A stretch of 37,324 nt of DNA from an uncultured Clostridia bacterium (lineage in GTDB: Bacteria; Bacillota; Clostridia; Christensenellales; Borkfalkiaceae). This document shows, in pieces, positions 32,009 through 37,324 of this stretch. Where the stretch lies: contig CANPZV010000010.1 of the NCBI GenBank assembly GCA_947589285.1, forward strand, positions 1 through 37,324, given 5' to 3'. Below the pieces are notes generated by a model that saw only the letters and a list, made by a program, of their open reading frames with translations, was not told the origin of the DNA and made no database searches. A program made the translations under genes and the position numbers. Every line of letters starts with the position of its first letter. Within the stretch, counting starts at the first letter, position 1.

Positions 32009-32509
32009 CTATAAGACCGCGACTTCCTGATATCTCTTTTTATTGACGACGATGCGCATGGCGTCGGGATCGACGCTCACGACGACCCCGTCCGCGACGG
32101 GAAACATGATCTCCTTCCCGTCCTTTTCTATGGTGTAGATGTCCGTTGTGGCCTGCCGCACGTCGGTGAGCTTGCCCAAGCGTTCCCCCTCCTCCGTGAC
32201 GACCTCGCTCCCGAGGAGGTCGGCGATGTAGTAGACGCCCTCCTCAAGCTCGGGGGCCTCGTCGCGGGGGATGACGATCTCCTTATCCCGCAGAAGTTCC
32301 GCCGCGTTCCTGTCGGCGACGCCGCGGAGGTTGAGAAAGACGTCCTCCCCGCCGATGCGGCAGGAGAGGATCCTGTACTCCGTCCCGTCGATATAGACGC
32401 GTTTGAGGGAGGAAAAGTCCTCCGCGCTGTCGGTATAGGGCTTTACTTTGACCTCGCCGCGGATCCCCTGCGGCTTCAGAATGCGGCCGATCGTGAGCTG
32501 TTTTTCCAT
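32009..32509 (-). CDS. rimM: 16S rRNA processing protein RimM
   Basis: Assists 30S head assembly. 166 residues from ATG 32509, giving the family start LTIGRILKPQGIRGEVKVKP; upstream in-frame codons belong to tmk. RimM N-terminal beta-barrel (to about 95) and PRC barrel (GVYYIADLLGSEVVTEEGE onward) are complete. The start is one base after the tmk stop (TGATATG), the same junction form as permease-trmD. Confidence 0.93.
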   Translation of the reverse strand: MEKQLTIGRILKPQGIRGEVKVKPYTDSAEDFSSLKRVYIDGTEYRILSCRIGGEDVFLNLRGVADRNAAELLRDKEIVIPRDEAPELEEGVYYIADLLGSEVVTEEGERLGKLTDVRQATTDIYTIEKDGKEIMFPVADGVVVSVDPDAMRIVVNKKRYQEVAVL

Positions 32510-32510
32510 A

Positions 32511-33137
32511 TCAGAACCCGAAGAGCGCGCCCACCGCTCTGCGGATCTCCGCCTGCGTGCGCTCCTTCTCCTCCTCGCTCTTGATGATGACGATGTGTTC
32601 TCTCTCCCGATAGCGGTCGAACACTTCGAAGAATTTGTTCCTGACGTCGCGCTGCCTTTCAAGGGTCTCGTACCGTTCCCGCGCGTCCCTCTTCTCAACG
32701 CGCCCCATGCCCGTCTCGGGGGAGAGGTCCATGAAGAGGACGAGGTCGGGCCGAAGAAGCTCCATTGCGGGGCGGTTGAGTTCCTCCACCCATTCGAGAG
32801 GGACGAGGCCGCCGTTGTAGGCAAAGGAGGAAAAATAATACCTGTCGCAGAGGACGGTCGTCCCCTCTTCCAGCGTCTTTTTCATGCCGTAGACGGGATT
32901 TTCGATGTGGTCGAGACGGTCGGCCGCGAACATGGCGGCGATGGTGTGTTCGCCCGTGTCCACACTGCCCTTCATGCAGGCGTGGACGAGCCGCCCGAAC
33001 GGAGAGTCCGTCGGTTCGTGCGTGCAGACGTTGGGGACCGAGCGGCCCGCAAGATATTGGGACAGCAGCTTCATCTGCGTACTCTTTCCGCTGCCGTCGA
33101 TGCCTTCAAATACGATAAATTTGCCCTTTGTGTTCAT
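32511..33137 (-). CDS. tmk: Thymidylate kinase
   Basis: Phosphorylates dTMP to dTDP. 208 residues. P-loop FEGIDGSGKST (about 10-20), substrate motif THEPTDSPFG (the DR[YF] box is CDRYYFSS, about 96), and a lid region with RxxxRYE-like basic residues. The first conserved strand starts only seven residues after the ATG, so the start is secure, yet no Shine-Dalgarno precedes it and the -10 box lies eight bases upstream, suggesting a leaderless mRNA. First gene of tmk-rimM-ABC-ABC-trmD. Confidence 0.95.
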   Translation of the reverse strand: MNTKGKFIVFEGIDGSGKSTQMKLLSQYLAGRSVPNVCTHEPTDSPFGRLVHACMKGSVDTGEHTIAAMFAADRLDHIENPVYGMKKTLEEGTTVLCDRYYFSSFAYNGGLVPLEWVEELNRPAMELLRPDLVLFMDLSPETGMGRVEKRDARERYETLERQRDVRNKFFEVFDRYREREHIVIIKSEEEKERTQAEIRRAVGALFGF

Positions 33138-33145
33138 ACAGAACG

Positions 33146-33174
33146 ATTATACCAAAAAACGGGGAAATTGTCAA
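33146..33174 (-). promoter_or_regulatory. Consensus sigma-A promoter of tmk operon
   Basis: Perfect -35 TTGACA (33169-33174), 17-bp spacer, perfect -10 TATAAT (33146-33151). Only eight bases separate the -10 from the tmk ATG, so transcription should start at or within a base or two of the start codon. Confidence 0.9.
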
Positions 33175-33214
33175 TCCCGAATTCCGCGCATTTCTCACGA
33201 TCATAATGGGAGCG

Positions 33215-33820
33215 AGTCTCGTCGCCCCTCTTAGGGGAGATGTCGCGAAGTGACAGAGGGGTTTTGAAACCCCTTTGCCCTCGCAAGCTCGGGGACTTCC
33301 CCTACAGGGGCAGCGAGGGAATACGCGTCATTCAGAGCGAAGCGAAGAATCCCGTGGAGGAGGGTACGGACTTCGTTCTTCGGGATGTTTCGGCTTCGCC
33401 TCAACATGACGCGAGGCAATGGGCAGCGAGGATAAGGTGACCCCCCCTACCCCCCTCCCATGGAGGGGGCATGCGCCGCGGCACCCCCATGGAGGGGGTA
33501 TCGCTCATTCTGAGGGCGAAGCCCGAAGAATCCCCTCAAACAAAGTCCGCGGTCGCGGCGTCATGCTGAGAAAGGAAGCTGTACGAAGTCAAAAAAGACA
33601 GACCCGAAGCATCTCGCCGCGACTATGGAAACGCCCCGCGAGATTCTTCGGTTCCGCTTGTCTGACTTTGTTTCGTCCCCGTTTCTCAGAATGGCGCGGG
33701 TCTGCTCCGCAGGTTTATGAGATGCTTCGGCTTCGTCTCAGCATAAGCGCGTTGCGCTCGTGCCGCGCTTGGAATCAAATAGAATGCGCGCCTCAGCATG
33801 AGCGCGCCGCGCTCAATATT
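33215..33820. repeat. Dispersed modular repeat island 6
   Basis: About 600 bp without a gene. It contains CCCCTCTTAGGGG with TCGCGAAGTGA, paired GAGGGGTTTTGAAACCCCTTT, ATTCAGAGCGAAGCGAAGAAT, the 46-base segment 33367-33412 (exact inverse of 2165-2210), CCCTCCCATGGAGGG, and 33534-33712, a diverged copy of 1-175. The tail 33715-33815 has several GAGATGCTTCGGCTTCG and CAGCATGAGCGCG phrases. Confidence 0.8.
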
Positions 33821-33827
33821 CAATTCC

Positions 33828-33859
33828 AAAAAGAGTGCCGCTTGCGCGGCACTCTTTTT
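33828..33859 (-). terminator. Terminator of ppdK
   Basis: Stem AAAAAGAGTGCCGC (33828-33841) with GCGGCACTCTTTTT (33846-33859), TTGC loop; the A-rich arm gives the U-run on the minus strand. It lies 12 bases after the ppdK stop. Confidence 0.85.
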
Positions 33860-33870
33860 GGGTTTTTTTC

Positions 33871-36516
33871 TTACTTTCTCGGATTTCTGATGTTTGCCTG
33901 TGCGGCCGCAAGGCGTGCGATCGGCACGCGGTAGGGCGAGCAGGAGACATAGTTCAGCCCGATTGCGTGGCAGAACTCGATGGAGGAAGGATCCCCGCCG
34001 TGTTCGCCGCAGATGCCGACGTGCAGTTTGCGGTTGGCCTTCTTGCCCATCTTGACGGCCATCTCCATCAGTTTGCCGACGCCTACGGTGTCGAGGCGGG
34101 CAAACGGATCGCTCTCGTAGATCTTGGACGAATAGTAGGCGGGAAGGAACTTGCCTGCGTCATCGCGCGAGAACCCGAAGGTCATCTGGGTGAGGTCGTT
34201 GGTGCCGAAGCAGAAGAAGTCCGCTTCCTTGGCGATCGCGTCGGCGGTGAGGGCGGCGCGGGGGATCTCGATCATCGTGCCGACTTCGTACTTGATCTTC
34301 TTGTGCTTGGACTTGATGACCTCTTCCGCAGTCTTGACAACGATGTCCTTGACGAACTTGAATTCCTTGACTTCGCCCGTGAGCGGGATCATGATCTCGG
34401 GAACGAGCTTCCAATCCTTATGACGCTTCGCAACGGCGATCGCGGCCTTCATGACCGCACGCGTCTGCATGACGGCGATCTCGGGATAGGTGACGCAGAG
34501 ACGGCAGCCGCGGTGACCCATCATGGGGTTGAACTCGTGGAGGTCGGCGATGATCTGCTTGATCTGCGCGACGGTCTTGTTCTGCGCCTTGGCGAGGGCC
34601 TCGATGTCGGCCTCCTCGGTGGGAACGAACTCATGGAGAGGCGGATCGAGGAAGCGGATGGTGACGGGCTGGCCGCCGAGAGCTTCAAACAGGCCCTCGA
34701 AGTCTGCCTGCTGCATGGGTTCGATCTTGGCGAGAGCCTTCTCTCTCTCCTCAACGGTGTCCGCGCAGATCATCTCGCGGAACGCGCCGATCCTCGCGGG
34801 ATCGAAGAACATATGCTCGGTACGGCAGAGGCCGATGCCCTGCGCGCCGAACGCCGCCGCCTGCTTTGCATCCTTGGGCGTATCCGCGTTGGTGCGGACG
34901 TTCAAGCCCTTGTATTTGTCGGCAAGGGCCATGATCCTGCCGAAGTAGCCGCTGTTGGGGTCTGCGGGCACGGTGGGAATGATGCAGTCGTAGATCTTGC
35001 CCGTGGAGCCGTCGAGGGAGATGCCGTCGCCCTCGTGATAGGTCTTTCCTGCAAGGGTGAAGCACTTGTTCTCCTCATCCATCTTGATGTCGCCGCAGCC
35101 CGAGACGCAGCAGGTCCCCATGCCGCGGGCAACGACGGCCGCGTGCGAGGTCTGCCCGCCGCGGACGGTGAGAATGCCCTGTGCGAACTTCATGCCCTCG
35201 ATGTCCTCGGGGGAAGTTTCGAGCCTGACAAGGACGACCTTCTTGCCCGCCTTGCCCTCTTTTACGGCGTCCTCCGCGGTGAACACGATGGAGCCTGCCG
35301 CCGCGCCGGGGGAAGCCGCGATGCCCTTGCCCACGACGTCCTTCTTGTCTGCCTCGGCGAGAGCCTTGGGGTCGAACTGCGGGTGGAGGAGCATGTCGAG
35401 CGACTTCGCGTCGATCTGCATGAGAGCTTCCTGCTCGGAGATCATGCCCTCGTCGATGAGGTCGCATGCGATCTTGATGGCCGCCGCCGCCGTGCGCTTG
35501 CCGTTACGGGTCTGGAGCATGTAGAGTTTCTCATTCTCGACAGTGAACTCCATGTCCTGCATGTCGCGGTAATGGTTTTCGAGGATCCTGCAGACCTCCT
35601 GGAACTGTTCATACACCTTGGGGAACACGCGTGCCATCTCCGCGATGGGCATGGGAGTGCGGACGCCTGCAACGACGTCCTCGCCCTGCGCGTTGGTAAG
35701 GAATTCGCCCATGAGACCCTTTTCGCCCGTGGCGGGGTTGCGCGTGAACGCGACGCCCGTGCCGCAGTTGTCGCCCATGTTGCCGAACGCCATCATCTGC
35801 ACGTTGACCGCGGTGCCCCAGCTGTAGGGAATGTCATGGTCCATGCGGTAGACGTTCGCACGGGGGTTGTCCCACGAACGGAATACGGCCTTGATGGCCT
35901 CGAAGAGCTGTTCCTTGGGATCGGAGGGGAAGTCCTTGCCGATCTTGTCCTTATATTCGGCCTTGAATTGGTTGGCGAGTTCTTTGAGGTCGTCGGCGTC
36001 GAGTTCAACGTCCTGCGTCACGCCCTTCGCCTTCTTCATGTCGTCGATGAGCTTTTCGAAGTACTTCTTGCCCACTTCCATAACGACGTCGGAGAACATC
36101 TGGATGAAGCGGCGGTAGCAGTCCCAAGCCCAGCGGGGGTTGTTCGACTTGCGTGCGAGGACTTCGACGACTTCCTCGTTGAGGCCGAGGTTCAGAATGG
36201 TGTCCATCATGCCGGGCATGGAGGCGCGTGCCCCCGAGCGGACGGAGACGAGGAGAGGATTTTCCTTGTCGCCGAACTTCTTGCCTGTGATGTGTTCCAT
36301 CTTGTCGATGTATTCCATGATCTCGGCGCGGATCTCGGCGTTGATCTGTCTTTCATCGACATAGTACTGCGTGCATGCCTCGGTAGAGATCGTGAAGCCC
36401 TGCGGAACGGGAAGCCCGATGTTGGTCATCTCCGCGAGGTTCGCGCCCTTGCCGCCGAGGAGTTCACGCATGTTCGCGTTGCCCTCTGTGAAAAGGTAAC
36501 AATACTTCTTTGCCAT
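33871..36516 (-). CDS. ppdK: Pyruvate, phosphate dikinase
   Basis: Interconverts pyruvate, ATP and phosphate with phosphoenolpyruvate, AMP and pyrophosphate; in anaerobic Clostridia it serves glycolysis with PPi saving or gluconeogenesis. 881 residues from ATG 36516, preferred over an ATG at 36525 because AGGAGG is ten bases before the former and one base before the latter. N-terminal ATP-binding domain (GGKGANLAEM, SVRSGARASMPGMMDTILNL), central phosphohistidine domain (RGGQTSHAAVVARG) and C-terminal PEP/pyruvate TIM barrel (GTNDLTQMTFGFSRDD, catalytic Cys in HVGICGEHGGDP) are complete. Single-gene unit with its own promoter and terminator. Confidence 0.97.
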   Translation of the reverse strand: MAKKYCYLFTEGNANMRELLGGKGANLAEMTNIGLPVPQGFTISTEACTQYYVDERQINAEIRAEIMEYIDKMEHITGKKFGDKENPLLVSVRSGARASMPGMMDTILNLGLNEEVVEVLARKSNNPRWAWDCYRRFIQMFSDVVMEVGKKYFEKLIDDMKKAKGVTQDVELDADDLKELANQFKAEYKDKIGKDFPSDPKEQLFEAIKAVFRSWDNPRANVYRMDHDIPYSWGTAVNVQMMAFGNMGDNCGTGVAFTRNPATGEKGLMGEFLTNAQGEDVVAGVRTPMPIAEMARVFPKVYEQFQEVCRILENHYRDMQDMEFTVENEKLYMLQTRNGKRTAAAAIKIACDLIDEGMISEQEALMQIDAKSLDMLLHPQFDPKALAEADKKDVVGKGIAASPGAAAGSIVFTAEDAVKEGKAGKKVVLVRLETSPEDIEGMKFAQGILTVRGGQTSHAAVVARGMGTCCVSGCGDIKMDEENKCFTLAGKTYHEGDGISLDGSTGKIYDCIIPTVPADPNSGYFGRIMALADKYKGLNVRTNADTPKDAKQAAAFGAQGIGLCRTEHMFFDPARIGAFREMICADTVEEREKALAKIEPMQQADFEGLFEALGGQPVTIRFLDPPLHEFVPTEEADIEALAKAQNKTVAQIKQIIADLHEFNPMMGHRGCRLCVTYPEIAVMQTRAVMKAAIAVAKRHKDWKLVPEIMIPLTGEVKEFKFVKDIVVKTAEEVIKSKHKKIKYEVGTMIEIPRAALTADAIAKEADFFCFGTNDLTQMTFGFSRDDAGKFLPAYYSSKIYESDPFARLDTVGVGKLMEMAVKMGKKANRKLHVGICGEHGGDPSSIEFCHAIGLNYVSCSPYRVPIARLAAAQANIRNPRK

Positions 36517-36558
36517 AAAAACCATTCCTCCTGAAAATTTCGGATTTTGTCACCAGCA

Positions 36559-36587
36559 ATTATACACGAACTGCGCCGAAAACACAA
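36559..36587 (-). promoter_or_regulatory. Promoter of ppdK
   Basis: Perfect -10 TATAAT (36559-36564); a weak -35 TTGTGT (36582-36587) at 17-bp spacing, minus strand. Confidence 0.65.
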
Positions 36588-36628
36588 GCCTTTCGGCAAA
36601 ATTTTTTTCTTTTTGGGCGAATTTCCGC

Positions 36629-36665
36629 AAAAAATCCCGCCTTTCCGCTATGGGAAGGGCGGGAT
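36629..36665 (-). terminator. Terminator of the SecB-like gene
   Basis: On the minus strand ATCCCGCCCTTCCC and GGAAAGGCGGGAT pair around a short loop and are followed by six U (A-run 36629-36634). It lies just after the stop at 36670. Confidence 0.8.
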
Positions 36666-36669
36666 AGAT

Positions 36670-37119
36670 TCAGTTCACCGTCTTGGGATCGAAGTTGATG
36701 GTGTAGCTCGCGGGTCCCCTGTCCTCGGGGAAGAGGGTCCCGCCCGAGACGACGGGCAGAACGATGGGCGGAATGAGGGCGTCCGCCGTCAGGTTGGTGA
36801 TCGCCGCGCGGAGATAGGGGAACATCGTCTCCGTCGCGTTCACCGCAAAGACGCGCCTGTCCTCGTCGGTGTCCATGTTCTTGACCTCGAACACGGCCAC
36901 GAGGCGGACGAGGATATCGAAGGGCTTGGGACTTTCCTCCGTCGATTCGATCTTGCACTCGAGCGTCACGATGTGAATGAGCGGGTTCTCGTTCACCGCC
37001 TGGATGCGGCGGGAGAAGAAGGGCTTGATCTCAAAGCGGGCGTTCGGCTCCGCCTTGATGTGGTTCATCTTGAAGGAGAGTTCGTCCGCAGACAGATTTT
37101 TCATGGAATATTCGATCAT
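36670..37119 (-). CDS. SecB-like chaperone
   Basis: 149 residues from ATG 37119; AGAGGTG lies six bases upstream, whereas an in-frame GTG at 37128 is part of that site. The fold pattern is that of SecB: an N-terminal strand ending FKMNHI, FEIKPFFSR, alternating beta strands (VTLECKIE, LVRLVAVFEV), and the conserved ATETMFPYLRAAITNLTADA (about 107-126), with PPIVLPVV after it. SecB binds unfolded proteins for export or folding. Most Firmicutes lack the classical SecB, so this divergent form may be a solitary or toxin-antitoxin-derived type, but no toxin gene is adjacent. It has its own promoter and terminator. Confidence 0.75.
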   Translation of the reverse strand: MIEYSMKNLSADELSFKMNHIKAEPNARFEIKPFFSRRIQAVNENPLIHIVTLECKIESTEESPKPFDILVRLVAVFEVKNMDTDEDRRVFAVNATETMFPYLRAAITNLTADALIPPIVLPVVSGGTLFPEDRGPASYTINFDPKTVN

Positions 37120-37148
37120 TTTTATCACCTCTTACCGAAATCTCCCCT

Positions 37149-37177
37149 ATTGTAGCAGATACGGCGGGAAAAGTCAA
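37149..37177 (-). promoter_or_regulatory. Promoter of the SecB-like gene
   Basis: -35 TTGACT (37172-37177), 17-bp spacer, -10 TACAAT (37149-37154), minus strand, 29 bases before the start. Confidence 0.8.
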
Positions 37178-37290
37178 TGTCCTGTGCGTGCGGAAGAAAA
37201 AAGATAAATGAAAATTTTTTTCATATGCCGCGTCGTTTTGCACGGGATGTAGGTTTGTCAAACATATGAGACGGGGTTGGAAGAAAAAAA

Positions 37291-37323
37291 TCAGTGCAGT
37301 ACGCCGTCGTTGAGATAGTCTAA
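37291..37323 (-). CDS. C-terminal end of an unidentified gene (partial)
   Basis: The last ten codons before a TGA at 37291 read LDYLNDGVLH in one minus-strand frame, which looks like real protein, and the stop is followed by a run of U. The gene extends beyond the window. The identity cannot be told, and with so few codons the call itself is tentative. Confidence 0.35.
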   Translation of the reverse strand, partial: LDYLNDGVLH

Positions 37324-37324
37324 G

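Overview
The window looks like a chromosomal segment of a GC-rich monoderm Clostridia-type Firmicute, possibly a gut Christensenellales-like lineage. That placement is inferred from gene content: CdaA diadenylate cyclase, KtrAB, ComEC next to HolA, RbgA/YlqF, a YclM-type aspartokinase, PPDK and lipoproteins, with strong sigma-A promoters spaced at 17 bp. No rRNA, tRNA, CRISPR array, transposase, integrase or relaxase was seen.

Layout. 1-2060: a dispersed-repeat island, then a leftward AbrB / ABC-ATPase / ABC-permease operon with a textbook promoter and a palindrome that may be its operator. 2090-2765: a second repeat island. 2769-8474: a self-contained leftward operon. It has a strong promoter, a structured leader of about 230 nt ending in an intrinsic terminator, then three genes: a Sel1/degenerate-AAA+ protein, a soluble VirD4/TraG-like ATPase with an intact P-loop, and an FtsK/SpoIIIE-like protein whose Walker motifs are destroyed but whose DNA-reading gamma domain is kept. 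A terminator closes the operon. This is the best candidate for an undescribed system. 8604-13405 (rightward): KtrB and KtrA potassium uptake, then an inserted AT-richer lipoprotein esterase flanked by a 133-bp direct duplication of the ktrA 3' end, then an alpha/beta-hydrolase lipoprotein.

13410-17773 (leftward): cdaA, a 35-codon gene resembling only the membrane anchor of CdaR, a DUF1015 gene, aspartokinase and a DUF1295 membrane enzyme, with overlapping or closely spaced junctions. 17785-20813 (leftward): comEC and holA. 20875-26470 (rightward): a 1843-residue DUF4011/SF1 helicase/Vsr-like nuclease/DUF3320 protein. 26524-29835: repeat islands, a small membrane protein, yraN, rnhB and rbgA. 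29862-33174 (leftward): tmk-rimM-[ABC ATPase-permease]-trmD, with the ABC pair sitting inside the usual rimM-trmD pair and tmk apparently leaderless. 33215-37324: a large repeat island, ppdK, a SecB-like protein and the last codons of another gene.

Functional links. c-di-AMP made by CdaA is known in Firmicutes to restrain KtrA-type potassium uptake, so producer and likely target lie about 6 kb apart. The dispersed repeats occupy almost every gap between transcription units and consist of the same modules in different order and orientation.
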